A stretch of 27,320 nt of DNA from an uncultured Bacilli bacterium (GCA_910587775.1 CAJUNF010000019.1:1-27320); one strand, 5' to 3'. Counted from the first letter of the stretch, positions 16,454 through 24,387 are shown. Notes: generated from the sequence alone by a model not told the origin. Numbers and translations: made by a program.

Positions 16454-17119
16454 TTAACTACGAATTTTATCATGTTTTGCTTCAATATTCCATTTTATAA
16501 GTCCATAAATATTTATTAATAAATACCCAATCGAAACAAGCAACATCATTACTGATCCATCTCCACCATTTATTACAGTTATAATCCATATTATTAAATC
16601 TATAATATTATTTATTAACCATAACCACCATGATTCTTTAAATCTTAATATCATTAAGATTACACCGCAAAGATTTATACAATTTGAAGTAGCATCCATA
16701 AAAGCTAATCTTTGGGTTGGTATTAATGTTAATAAATAACCTATAATAACACTTCCGATAATGCAAGATAAAGTAATTAAACACGAATTTTTTAAGGTAA
16801 ATTCTCGTACCTTAACATTCTTATCATCATTCAAGTTTTTATTCCAAGTAATAAAGCCATTAACTTGAAATGGAGAAAAAATAAATATGTAAAAGAAAAA
16901 GATACCAAATAAATTATTTTTAAAAGCAACTATTCCCATTAACAAATAATTTATTAAACCAAATATATAATTTATTCTTTTACCTTCACTAGCAAAATAA
17001 GCACATAAAAGTCCTGTTAAAAGAATCGTTCCTCCAATAATTAAATCGTTAGAAATGACACCTGATATCACAGAAATAATTAAACAAAAAATTGTTATTA
17101 CTAAATATTTCTTATTCAT
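16454..17119 (-). CDS. pnuC: PnuC-family vitamin transporter (probably nicotinamide riboside)
   Basis: 221-residue membrane protein with about 7 hydrophobic segments. The family hallmark is clear in the C-terminal half: 'FKESWWLWLINNIIDLIIWI' and 'GYLLINIYGLIKW', plus 'FMDATSNCINLCGVILMI'. PnuC proteins are facilitators that depend on intracellular phosphorylation; most carry nicotinamide riboside, while PnuT and PnuX relatives carry thiamine or riboflavin. No kinase gene is adjacent, so the vitamin is not proven. ATG 17119 follows GGGTGG by about 9 nt and lies 27 bp after the dipeptidase gene, so it is probably co-transcribed. Confidence 0.85.
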   Translation of the reverse strand: MNKKYLVITIFCLIISVISGVISNDLIIGGTILLTGLLCAYFASEGKRINYIFGLINYLLMGIVAFKNNLFGIFFFYIFIFSPFQVNGFITWNKNLNDDKNVKVREFTLKNSCLITLSCIIGSVIIGYLLTLIPTQRLAFMDATSNCINLCGVILMILRFKESWWLWLINNIIDLIIWIITVINGGDGSVMMLLVSIGYLLINIYGLIKWNIEAKHDKIRS

Positions 17120-17146
17120 TTATTATAACCACCCATTTATTTTCAT

Positions 17147-18460
17147 TTACAATGATTCAATAAACTTAATCAATAAATCAAATGTTTTTAACCATGAACT
17201 GATATACGTAGTTTCTGCTGTTGTATGAATTCTTTCCATGTTAGCTCCTATAGAAATTATATCTAATTCATCTATTCTTTTTCTTATTGAAGAACACTCA
17301 GTTCCACCATGTCCAATTTCTTCTTTTGGATATTCATTAAATTCACTGAAATATAAATCTCTATATTTATTGAATAATTCTGATTCTTTATTAACTTTCC
17401 ATACAGAATCCCTGTATATTTCGTTAACTTGGAAATTATTGTTTAATTCTTTACTTTTAGCACTAATTTCTTCTAATTCATTTTCATCAATACTTCTAAT
17501 AATATAATAAATTTGTACTTCATTATTTTCTGTTCTTATTATACCAAGATTTCCGGAGGCATTTTTGTTTGATATATATCCACATTTTAAATCTAATATT
17601 TCATTTATGATATTTCTAGTATCTTCTTTAGAAAAGCAATATTTATTATCTACTTTTTCTATTTTAGAGGTTAAATCTTTAAATATTTTCCCAACATCAA
17701 GATCTGTATTAATTATCACTTCACAATAAGTTGCTAAATCATTTTCAAATGTTCCACCATTTATACTTTTTAAAAGAATATATTTATCTTTTAGTATCTT
17801 TGCCATTGTAGTTATTGCGTTTTTTGATGATACCTCTATATTTTCTCCGGAGTTGCCACCTGGAAAATTGTCTATTAATATCCTATAACTAGGTAAATTA
17901 TTTTCAATTATTTTTCCTCTGATAGTATATTCATTTAATATATCGCCATCAGAACCATTAACCACAGCATCATCTTTAGCATAATCTAAATTTATTAGCC
18001 TCTTACTTTCAAGTTTATCATATGGAAAATTAACCACACCTTTAAATGTAGTTTCTTCTTCAACAGTAAAAAGAAATTCTAAATCTGGATGGTTTAAATT
18101 ATTATCTTCCATAATGGTTAGCATCATAGAAAGTCCTACACCTTGATCTGCACCTAGCGTTGTGTCTTTTGCTGTTACTTTATCTCCATCTACTAAAACC
18201 TCTATACCATCCTTTGCAAAATTGTGTTTACTATCTTTGCTTTTAATACAAACCATATCTAAATGTGCTTGTAATGCCACTGGTTTAGAATCAATATTGC
18301 CTTTTTTCTTAATTAAAACATTATTATTTTCATCTTTGAAATAATATAAATTATTTTCTTTGGCAACATTAACAAAGAAATCTGATATTTTTTCTTCACG
18401 TCCTGATTCTCTAGGAATTTTAGAAATTCTTAAAAAATTATTAATCAAGGATTCTCTCAT
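17147..18460 (-). CDS. pepD: Aminoacyl-histidine dipeptidase-like (PepD, M20 family)
   Basis: Cytoplasmic di-zinc peptidase, 437 residues, about 40 shorter than typical PepD. Metal and catalytic motifs are in order: 'ALQAHLDMV' (His, then catalytic Asp), 'TTLGADQGVGLSM' (bridging Asp), 'FTVEEETT' (general base and ligand Glu), 'INLDYAKDDAVVNGSDGD' and C-terminal 'HGGTECSSI'. PepD normally has VDEET and NLDSEEE, so this is a divergent member, and whether it prefers X-His is unknown. The start is ATG 18460 with AAGGAG 9 nt upstream. The TTG at 18469 abuts the site. It lies 24 bp below the SDR gene. Confidence 0.82.
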   Translation of the reverse strand: MRESLINNFLRISKIPRESGREEKISDFFVNVAKENNLYYFKDENNNVLIKKKGNIDSKPVALQAHLDMVCIKSKDSKHNFAKDGIEVLVDGDKVTAKDTTLGADQGVGLSMMLTIMEDNNLNHPDLEFLFTVEEETTFKGVVNFPYDKLESKRLINLDYAKDDAVVNGSDGDILNEYTIRGKIIENNLPSYRILIDNFPGGNSGENIEVSSKNAITTMAKILKDKYILLKSINGGTFENDLATYCEVIINTDLDVGKIFKDLTSKIEKVDNKYCFSKEDTRNIINEILDLKCGYISNKNASGNLGIIRTENNEVQIYYIIRSIDENELEEISAKSKELNNNFQVNEIYRDSVWKVNKESELFNKYRDLYFSEFNEYPKEEIGHGGTECSSIRKRIDELDIISIGANMERIHTTAETTYISSWLKTFDLLIKFIESL

Positions 18461-18484
18461 AGCAAACAACTCCTTTTACTTATT

Positions 18485-19222
18485 TTATAGTGCTCTACCA
18501 TTTACATTAATATTCTCACCATTAATATAGCTTGCTTTATCTGATAGTAAATACAATACAGTATTTGCAATATCAATAGTTTCACCTATTCTTTTTAAAT
18601 GGTTGTTTTTCTTTTGTTGTTCTATTTCTTCCTCAGTCCATCCAGCCATAGCAAGAGGAGTATTGGTTAATCCAGGGCTGACAGCATTTACACGAATATT
18701 ATATTTAGATAATTCTAAGGCACTTACCACAGTAAAATTAATAATGCCTGCTTCTGCTACACAATAAGCACTAGTTTCTTCACATGGTTTAGTTCCCAAT
18801 TTAGATGCTATATTTACGATACTTGAGTTATCGCTTTTTCGTAACAAGGGAATAGCATATTTTGTACAAATTACTTTTCCAATCAAATTTACATTTATTA
18901 CATTTTTAAAGTCTGTCATATTAATATCCTCAATCAAGCCATCTGTATTAGTTCCAGCATTATTTATTAAATAATCTAATTTTCCAAATTTATCTTTAAT
19001 TATATTCATCATATTATAAACGTCTTCTTCATTACTAATATCCGCTTTAATAAACTGAAAATAATTACTAATTTGTGATAATTCATTTTTGGCATTTAAC
19101 ATTTGACTATCATTATGACCAAAATTTATAAATACAAAACATCCTTTTAATAATAATTGTTTAGCAATTTCTTTACCAATTCCGCTAGTTCCCCCAGTAA
19201 CTAAAGCTATTTTTTCATTTAT
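18485..19222 (-). CDS. SDR-family oxidoreductase with non-canonical start or frameshifted 5' end
   Basis: Classical short-chain dehydrogenase/reductase, about 245 residues. The TGGTSGIG cofactor-binding motif lies just after the start; 'LINNAGTN', catalytic 'SAYCVAEAGI' and 'VNAVSPGLTNTPLA' follow. In this fold the usual YxxxK is normally Tyr-x-x-x-Lys; here the sequence is YCVAE, so the catalytic Lys is replaced by Glu. The frame from the Rossmann motif up to the stop at 19241-19243 has no ATG, GTG or TTG. A Shine-Dalgarno GGAGGA (19229-19234) stands 7 nt before an ATA at 19222. Alternatively, ATG 19218 followed by a six-A run would give MKKIALVTGG if one A were restored. Activity is doubtful. 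Confidence 0.7.
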   Translation of the reverse strand: MNEKIALVTGGTSGIGKEIAKQLLLKGCFVFINFGHNDSQMLNAKNELSQISNYFQFIKADISNEEDVYNMMNIIKDKFGKLDYLINNAGTNTDGLIEDINMTDFKNVINVNLIGKVICTKYAIPLLRKSDNSSIVNIASKLGTKPCEETSAYCVAEAGIINFTVVSALELSKYNIRVNAVSPGLTNTPLAMAGWTEEEIEQQKKNNHLKRIGETIDIANTVLYLLSDKASYINGENINVNGRAL

Positions 19223-19228
19223 TATAAT

Positions 19229-19234
19229 TCCTCC
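19229..19234 (-). promoter_or_regulatory. Shine-Dalgarno of the SDR gene
   Basis: GGAGGA on the minus strand. Spacing is about 7 nt to in-frame ATA 19222 and about 11 nt to the out-of-frame ATG 19218. It shows that translation was meant to begin here and that the 5' part of the SDR is not simply missing. Confidence 0.6.
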
Positions 19235-19236
19235 AC

Positions 19237-19953
19237 TTATCTAATGTAATCCCAAATTCTATTATATTGTTCCAATTGTTTTTCTTTTGTAATTTGTGCT
19301 ACTGGATGATATAAAGGAACAATAATAAAATCTTCTATTTTTATTATAGGAAATTTTTCTATTGTCCTTATTAAATTTTTTTCTATCATAAAATTATAAA
19401 TATTGGAAAGTGAATATAAAGGATAATACCCTAAAGTTAATATTATTTTTGGTTTTACTATTTCTATTTGCCTAAGTAGAAATTCTTTACAATTTAATGT
19501 CGAACATTTTAAATTGATGTTATTTCCTCTATAATTGTTTCCTTTTCTTCCACACATAATAGCATTGGTAATATAAATATCATTAATAGATGTAATTTTA
19601 CCATTAGAGGATTCTACCAAATACTTTGTAAGTTGTTTCTTAGTTAAACTCTTTTCATCTTCCATCAATTTAATCCAATTTTTTTTTGTAGGTTCTGCCA
19701 AATATTTTCCATTTAATTTTTTCATATCTTCAAATGGGCCCCAATCTTGTCCTATTATCATAATTTTAGAATCTAATCTGTTATACCAATCAGTCCAGAT
19801 CGAAGGTATTTCTCTAGCAAACTTTTCATTTTCATAAATATTAATTAGTGAGCAATCAATACTATTTTTGGAATGCATAGATATGCACCTTTCACATTTA
19901 CACATATCACTTATTAATTCATCAAATAACTTGGTTTTAATGATTATCACCAC
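19237..19953 (-). CDS. Uracil-DNA glycosylase superfamily protein
   Basis: 238 residues. The UDG fold motifs are visible: 'IMIIGQDWGP' (motif A region, about 64-73), 'ITNAIMC', 'IILTLGYYPLYSL' and the C-terminal 'VPLYHPVAQ' (His-Pro motif, 216-217). Cys18/20/23, Cys134 and Cys155 could bind a 4Fe-4S cluster as in families 4/5, although the spacing is not standard. The Asp in GQDWGP differs from the usual GEAPG, so base specificity is uncertain. The start is GTG 19953 or an adjacent GTG at 19950, next to TAAGG. It ends 14 nt before the SDR start. A decayed copy of its 3' end lies at 21150-21208. Confidence 0.75.
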   Translation of the reverse strand: MVIIIKTKLFDELISDMCKCERCISMHSKNSIDCSLINIYENEKFAREIPSIWTDWYNRLDSKIMIIGQDWGPFEDMKKLNGKYLAEPTKKNWIKLMEDEKSLTKKQLTKYLVESSNGKITSINDIYITNAIMCGRKGNNYRGNNINLKCSTLNCKEFLLRQIEIVKPKIILTLGYYPLYSLSNIYNFMIEKNLIRTIEKFPIIKIEDFIIVPLYHPVAQITKEKQLEQYNRIWDYIR

Positions 19954-19972
19954 CTTAATACATTAAAAATTT

Positions 19973-20002
19973 CTTATAATCACAGTTCCTTTCTACATAC
20001 AA
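19973..20002 (-). promoter_or_regulatory. Weak candidate promoter of the UDG-SDR-pepD-pnuC cluster
   Basis: Minus strand TTGTAT (19997-20002), 18-nt spacer, TATAAG (19973-19978). The -35 lies in one arm of the long inverted repeat. Imperfect in both boxes, so low confidence. Confidence 0.3.
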
Positions 20003-20046
20003 TTACAGTATTTTTGTATGTAGAAGGGAACATTATTCCTGTGATT
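19979..20046. repeat. Long imperfect inverted repeat between UDG and RhuM genes
   Basis: Inner arms 19985-20002 and 20014-20031 match at 17 of 18 positions (GTTCCTTTCTACATACAA against its complement with one mismatch) around an 11-nt loop. The outer ATCACA (19979-19984) and TGTGAT (20041-20046) also pair, across an asymmetric bulge. No T tract follows on either strand, so it is not an ordinary terminator. The right outer arm overlaps the end of the RhuM gene. Confidence 0.75.
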
Positions 20047-21052
20047 CAATACTTTTAGTTTCTAATACTAATTCATCAAAATCTGATATATACCGTTGAT
20101 CTTGTACTACACGATATTTTTCATATTCATCTAACGCTAGTTTATCTGCAATTTCTCTTTTTATTTTTCCATTATCTTTTAAAATGTTATATTCATTTAA
20201 ATTTAGAAACATTTCTAATTTTTCTTTCCATTCTTGCATAGAAATAATATGACCTAATTTCACTTGTCTTTCAGCAAAATCTAAATACATTGATACCAAA
20301 TTATTAAGTTCTTTTATTTCATCTTCTGATAGATAGTTTTTAGCAATTACAACATCTGTTTCAAAGATTTTACCATCAGGCGCATTCTTCCACGTTTGAA
20401 GGCCCATATGATCTTTCTTTGAATCAACTCTATTATGAATAATTTCTGGTGCTGTCATTCCTGTGATAGCGAAGTGTAATTTATTTTGCACATTTTTATA
20501 GAACTCTTTTGTTGTTTCACTATTTTTATCATAATTATAACTACATTCTTTATAAATATCGGTAATTTTCTGATAAAATCTTCTTTCACTAGCTCTAATT
20601 TCTTTAATCTTAACTAGCAATTCCTCAAAGTAATCTTTACCAAATTTAGGTCCATTTTTTAATAACTCAGTGTTTAAAACAAAACCTTTTTTGATATATT
20701 CTTTTAAAGTATTTGTTGCCCATATTCTAAAATCAGTAGCTTCTTTTGAATTGACACGATAACCTACTGCAATAATTGCATCTAAACTATAAAAATCGAA
20801 CTCTCTTTCAACATTTCGATTTCCTTCTTTTTGAACTTGTCGAATTTTTCGATTAGTTGAATTTTTTATTAATTCTTTTGATTCATAAATTTCACTTAAG
20901 TGATAACTAATTGTATTGGATTTTACACTAAATAGTTCTGCCATGGTTTTTTGAGTTAACCAAAAATCTTCATTATCATATAAAACTTCAATAGATTTAT
21001 TTGTATTTTCACTTTGATATAAAATTAAATCCTTTAATTTGTCAATTTGCAT
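20033..21052 (-). CDS. RhuM-family protein
   Basis: 339 residues, full length for the RhuM family (named from a Salmonella pathogenicity-island gene; biochemical role unknown). The N-terminal 'LYDNEDFWLTQKTMAELFSVKSNTISYHLSEIYES' reads as a DNA-binding helix-turn-helix. 'FDFYSLDAIIAVGYRVNSKEATDFRIWATNTLKEYIKKGF' is the strongly conserved family core. The C-terminal half is helical. ATG 21052 is preceded by AAGGAGG. RhuM genes are often found in mobile or defence-related accessory regions. Here it lies between an inverted repeat and a UDG gene relic, which supports acquisition or rearrangement. Confidence 0.9.
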   Translation of the reverse strand: MQIDKLKDLILYQSENTNKSIEVLYDNEDFWLTQKTMAELFSVKSNTISYHLSEIYESKELIKNSTNRKIRQVQKEGNRNVEREFDFYSLDAIIAVGYRVNSKEATDFRIWATNTLKEYIKKGFVLNTELLKNGPKFGKDYFEELLVKIKEIRASERRFYQKITDIYKECSYNYDKNSETTKEFYKNVQNKLHFAITGMTAPEIIHNRVDSKKDHMGLQTWKNAPDGKIFETDVVIAKNYLSEDEIKELNNLVSMYLDFAERQVKLGHIISMQEWKEKLEMFLNLNEYNILKDNGKIKREIADKLALDEYEKYRVVQDQRYISDFDELVLETKSIESQE

Positions 21053-21149
21053 CTACCATACACCTCCTTAAATTTAATTACCTTCTTTTGTTTACAATCA
21101 TTGCAATGGACATTACTACTAATTTTTTTATTACTAATATCTACTTTTC

Positions 21150-21208
21150 TTTTGAAATTTTTTACTACTAGATGATACCAAGGAACGATAATAAAATCTT
21201 CTATTTTT
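21150..21208 (-). pseudogene. Decayed 3' fragment of a second UDG-superfamily gene
   Basis: 21171-21208 matches 19305-19342, inside the intact UDG gene, at 35 of 38 bases, with the last 21 identical. Similarity fades over the next 20 bases. The frame still reads 'KIEDFIIVPWYHLV', against 'KIEDFIIVPLYHPV' in the intact protein. The conserved His-Pro has become His-Leu and a TGA stop stands just upstream in frame. No Shine-Dalgarno or remaining N-terminal part is seen. Confidence 0.7.
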
Positions 21209-21375
21209 CAGACTAAAATGACGCAGACTTATTTCATGATTATTATACAATATTTATGATCTACTTTTAAAATAAATCGTAATACTAACAGGAAAATTTA
21301 TACAGAAAAAATAACTAAATTACTTTTGTAAATGAAAGTCGTGATAATCTTTTTTTATGAAATTTAAGAGAAATA

Positions 21376-21407
21376 AAAAGGCAACAATATTACTATAATA
21401 TGTTGCT
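21376..21407 (-). terminator. Probable terminator downstream of the transglutaminase-like gene
   Basis: GCAACATATTA / TAATATTGTTGC hairpin (one bulge, 3-nt loop) followed on the minus strand by CTTTTTATTT. It lies about 135 nt after the gene that stops at 21543. A T run also follows on the plus strand, so it could act in both directions. Confidence 0.6.
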
Positions 21408-21542
21408 TAAATATTTTTTTTAAATAGTCTTTCTTTGCACACTAAGTTTGGATTTGACAATAGTGTAGCATATCATTTAATTACCAAAAACTAGATTAAA
21501 ATGAATTCATTAATTATAATGTTTTTGCCTCGTTTTTACTCT

Positions 21543-22541
21543 TTATTCTGTCGCAAATTTATTCTTTTTAATTTTCACTAGTCTATTTGATATTTCATTA
21601 TAGATTTCATGATTATCATTATAGAACTGTTCGAAAATATCCACATTTTGCCCATATAACAGTTTAGTATCCATAACTAATTTTTGTTCTTCTTCTATCG
21701 GAAGAGACGGATTTGGCCTTAATAGTTTATTACTCATTTTCATTAATTCTTTTAAACTGTTAGAATATAAAGTGGGTATTATTCTAAATTCCAAGTCACC
21801 ATCTTCTTGGTTATCAAATAAAGTTTTAGATTTGTGATTTAATCTATAAATCCTAATTTGTGATGGATCTAAATAGTAATCTTGTCCATTATATCTCGAA
21901 TAACAAATTATATGATTTCCAATCCACTTTTTAACAGAATTCATCTCATCTTCTAAACTATAAGAAAATTTTGCATATTTTTTTTGCTTTTCCAGTTCAT
22001 CGATATAATCATACAAACTACGGCAGGCTCTTTCATCTATTACATTTTTTTTAACCCACTCTCTAAGTTCTATATAAGAATATTTTTGATTTTTAAGTTT
22101 AGTTACAGATATGGTAAGTATTTTAGAATAACATCCTAAATTACACGCTTCTATTCCATAATCAATCAAAATATCTTTAAGAGTAGACGAAATATGGCGG
22201 CATACTCCTTTACCCATAATAATATTAGCACCTAGTATTGCGCATTTATCTCTTGCTTCTGCTCCACTAAATTGAAATCCTTTATCTTTTGACAAATAAC
22301 CATCATATAATAAACAATTGAACATTGTATAAATTTGAATTGGATTATTTAATTCAAATTCTATATTTATTTGATTATAGTTTTTAATAAATTGGTGATA
22401 AATTGTTACAATTTCATCAATATCTTTTGTTGCAGGCTTGGTTTTGATATCATCATGTACGATAGGTGAAACACTATTCGAGATTTTATCACATCTACTA
22501 TAATTTATTTCATTATAACTTTGGTGAAATTTATTCTCCAC
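21543..22541 (-). CDS. Transglutaminase-like cysteine enzyme, second type
   Basis: 332 residues, no signal peptide. A Cys-His-Asp order typical of the transglutaminase-like superfamily is present: Cys114 in 'GKGVCRHISSTLKDILIDYGI', His210 in 'GNHIICYSRYNGQDYYLDPSQ', and Asp225. The N-terminal 100 residues and the charged C-terminus match nothing I know. The start is GTG 22541 with AGGAGG 7 nt upstream. It appears to have its own promoter and a distant terminator. It is not closely similar to the other two transglutaminase-like proteins in the window. Substrate unknown. Confidence 0.7.
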   Translation of the reverse strand: MENKFHQSYNEINYSRCDKISNSVSPIVHDDIKTKPATKDIDEIVTIYHQFIKNYNQINIEFELNNPIQIYTMFNCLLYDGYLSKDKGFQFSGAEARDKCAILGANIIMGKGVCRHISSTLKDILIDYGIEACNLGCYSKILTISVTKLKNQKYSYIELREWVKKNVIDERACRSLYDYIDELEKQKKYAKFSYSLEDEMNSVKKWIGNHIICYSRYNGQDYYLDPSQIRIYRLNHKSKTLFDNQEDGDLEFRIIPTLYSNSLKELMKMSNKLLRPNPSLPIEEEQKLVMDTKLLYGQNVDIFEQFYNDNHEIYNEISNRLVKIKKNKFATE

Positions 22542-22568
22542 TATTAACCTCCTTTTTGATTGAAAGTT

Positions 22569-22596
22569 ATAATACCATAAAAAAGAGGAAATGCAA
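22569..22596 (-). promoter_or_regulatory. Promoter of the second transglutaminase-like gene
   Basis: Minus strand -35 TTGCAT (22591-22596), 16-nt spacer, -10 TATTAT (22569-22574) with TGG upstream giving an extended -10. Confidence 0.5.
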
Positions 22597-22770
22597 AACG
22601 TTATCTTCTCAAAATAACATTTTTATAGTATTAATTTTTAGTTTATTTATCTTTTTATAAATTTTTCTAATATATTTCTCTCTGTTGACATATAAATTTA
22701 GAAAACTAAATACTTGGTAAAATTCCTCAATAAAATAATATATCTTCTATCTTGTAAATAATAACTTTAA

Positions 22771-23067
22771 TTAGTAATAAATTGTTTTAGTTAAATGATG
22801 TGGCTTATTTTTTAATTCTTTATTTTTACTAAGTAACCAAAGGGCATTATCAATTTGAACTGAATTCATATTAACTTGATTTTGATGCAATCTGTTTTTG
22901 ATTAGTTCTGTAGCATATAACATATTGGCACGAATTTCAATTTCCATTTCACTATCGTGTTCTAACTCTTTTCTTTCATCAATTAACATTGCTAAATCTT
23001 TAGAATACTCTAAAATTCCAAGTTGTCTTAAAACTTGAGGAATTTTATAATCAGCACACCCTTGCAT
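22771..23067 (-). pseudogene. C-terminal fragment of a queuosine-salvage protein (DUF2419/Qng1-like)
   Basis: 98 residues that align from memory with the last third of queuosine 5'-phosphate N-glycohydrolase proteins: 'CADYKIPQVLRQLGILEYS', then 'EIEIRANMLYATELI', then 'QIDNALWLLSK'. Full members have about 300 or more residues, so the N-terminal two thirds are missing. The frame opens only about nine codons above ATG 23067, right after the stop of the upstream gene, and no Shine-Dalgarno is visible. It could be a remnant left by deletion or recombination, or a very divergent stand-alone domain. Those proteins release queuine for tRNA modification; the fragment lacks the rest of the active site. 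Confidence 0.65.
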
Positions 23068-23097
23068 GTTATCATCATTTTTTACTTTTTGTAATCA

Positions 23098-23859
23098 TTA
23101 TTTTATCTCCTTAAATCCATTTCTACTCCATAGCCATAAAGCTGTATGAATGTCGATTGGTTTGTATTTTGTACTTTTAAAAAGTTCGTTCCACCTATCA
23201 ATTACTATTAATTGAACATCACTTTTACTTAATTCATCGTCTGTAATTAGACCTAATCTATGTGTTGCTTTTACTACATGAGTATCTGGAGCAACGGTGA
23301 GTTTTTCTATATTTTTATACTTTTTATCCGTATACTGATAAATTACATATAACCAATAATTACATATCTTTGTCCCTGATAAATACGGAAACTTTTTCTT
23401 ATTTTCTTTCTGAATAAAATTTCTAATTTTATCTACATCATTATCTAAAGAATTAAACAAATCTCTAATATCTCCATTATATAGTTCTATAAAAGTATTA
23501 CATAATGATAACCATATTTCAGTTTGTTTTTGCTTTTGTAATGCTATTTTATATTTGGTAAGAGCACACTGAACTTCTTCAAAAGTTTTCTCTAAGCAAA
23601 ATTTTGGATCAAATACAAATCTTGTTTCTTCATCATTAAATGTTTTTAATGCACTTTCCCAAAGTGTATAAGAATTTCTTTGATAATTTAATGCCATAGG
23701 TAATGTAAAGTATAAATAATTTTCTAAACTTTCTTTTTTCAAATGTGGATTCGCATCTTCTGGCATTATTTCTCCACCTAGTTCACCTTGATTATACATT
23801 TTTATTAATTTTTCAACTTTTTCCAATATTTTATTTCTATTTTGCATCATAATATTCAT
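23098..23859 (-). CDS. HhH-GPD-like (DNA-glycosylase fold) protein
   Basis: 253 residues. A helix-hairpin-helix-like stretch 'KKFPYLSGTKICNYWLYVIY' (156-175) is followed by 'LTVAPDTHVVKATHRLGLI' (188-205), which resembles the VDTHVxRVxxRLGL segment with the catalytic Asp (here Asp192) of base-excision glycosylases. The C-terminal 'IDIHTALWLWSR' resembles the end of the neighbouring Q-salvage fragment, a family that shares this fold. The N-terminal 'YLYFTLPMALNYQRNSYTLWESA' is distinctive but I cannot name its family. A substrate in DNA repair or nucleoside salvage is possible. It starts 12 bp after the DUF5680 gene with a weak site (AGAAAG). Confidence 0.55.
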   Translation of the reverse strand: MNIMMQNRNKILEKVEKLIKMYNQGELGGEIMPEDANPHLKKESLENYLYFTLPMALNYQRNSYTLWESALKTFNDEETRFVFDPKFCLEKTFEEVQCALTKYKIALQKQKQTEIWLSLCNTFIELYNGDIRDLFNSLDNDVDKIRNFIQKENKKKFPYLSGTKICNYWLYVIYQYTDKKYKNIEKLTVAPDTHVVKATHRLGLITDDELSKSDVQLIVIDRWNELFKSTKYKPIDIHTALWLWSRNGFKEIK

Positions 23860-23871
23860 TACTTTCTATGT

Positions 23872-24339
23872 TTATTTTTTTATAATCCCACCATGACATT
23901 TTAAATTATAAATTTTTATATTATTTTTATAAATTGTTTCTTCACCTTCAAAATAATTTATATCTCCTACACAATTAAAAGTATATTTATATTCTCCATT
24001 TATATATTCTTTTGGACCTCTTACAGGGATTAAGTCATCTTCCCCTACCTTCATCAAAGCTGGTCTTAAAGCCTTATCCATTGCTTCTTCACTTAGCGAG
24101 TTATCTAGTGTTACGCCATAATAATTCATACCCCAAATTGGAATCTCTTTCTTTTCATAAATTACTTCTTCTCCCATAAAATTAGTTCCTCCAAAATAAG
24201 AATCATGGTAAGTTAAATTTTCATCACTATATTCATAATCATTTGATCCTAATCTTGTAGATTCACTCTTCTTTATATTTTCATTTGCATAAGTTTGCTT
24301 TTTGGCTTTTATTAAAAAATTTATTAATTCTTGATTCAT
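23872..24339 (-). CDS. DUF5680 domain protein
   Basis: 155 residues, one domain. 'FLIKAKKQTYA' at the N-terminus, 'SRLGSNDYEYSDENLTYHDSYFGGTNFMGEEVIYEKKEIPIWGMNYYG' (written here in part) and the later 'ALRPALMKVG' are what I recall of DUF5680, small soluble proteins of gut Firmicutes with no known function, sometimes fused to XRE-type helix-turn-helix domains. No such domain is fused here. ATG 24339 has TGAGGT upstream. It lies between the arginine-deiminase-like gene (48-bp gap) and the HhH-GPD-like gene. Confidence 0.75.
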   Translation of the reverse strand: MNQELINFLIKAKKQTYANENIKKSESTRLGSNDYEYSDENLTYHDSYFGGTNFMGEEVIYEKKEIPIWGMNYYGVTLDNSLSEEAMDKALRPALMKVGEDDLIPVRGPKEYINGEYKYTFNCVGDINYFEGEETIYKNNIKIYNLKCHGGIIKK

Positions 24340-24387
24340 TTTATTTTACCTCATTTCATTGATTATATATTTTTTTATTACTATAAT

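Larger units (their letters stand above)
21053..21542. other. 490-bp intergenic region: relic, terminator, AT-rich spacer
   Basis: No intact gene. From low to high coordinate it holds the RhuM Shine-Dalgarno, a decayed UDG fragment, a possible -10 (minus TATAAT at 21242-21247, no good -35), a hairpin terminator at 21376-21407 and AT-rich sequence with a small inverted repeat ACACTA/TAGTGT near 21440-21467. Confidence 0.6.

Noticed and set aside
21440..21467. Small inverted repeat ACACTA ... TAGTGT
   Set aside because: Six-bp arms with a 16-nt loop are expected by chance in AT-rich DNA.
22680..22720. Plus-strand TTGACA that could be a -35
   Set aside because: There is no acceptable -10 at 16-18 nt and no plus-strand gene downstream.
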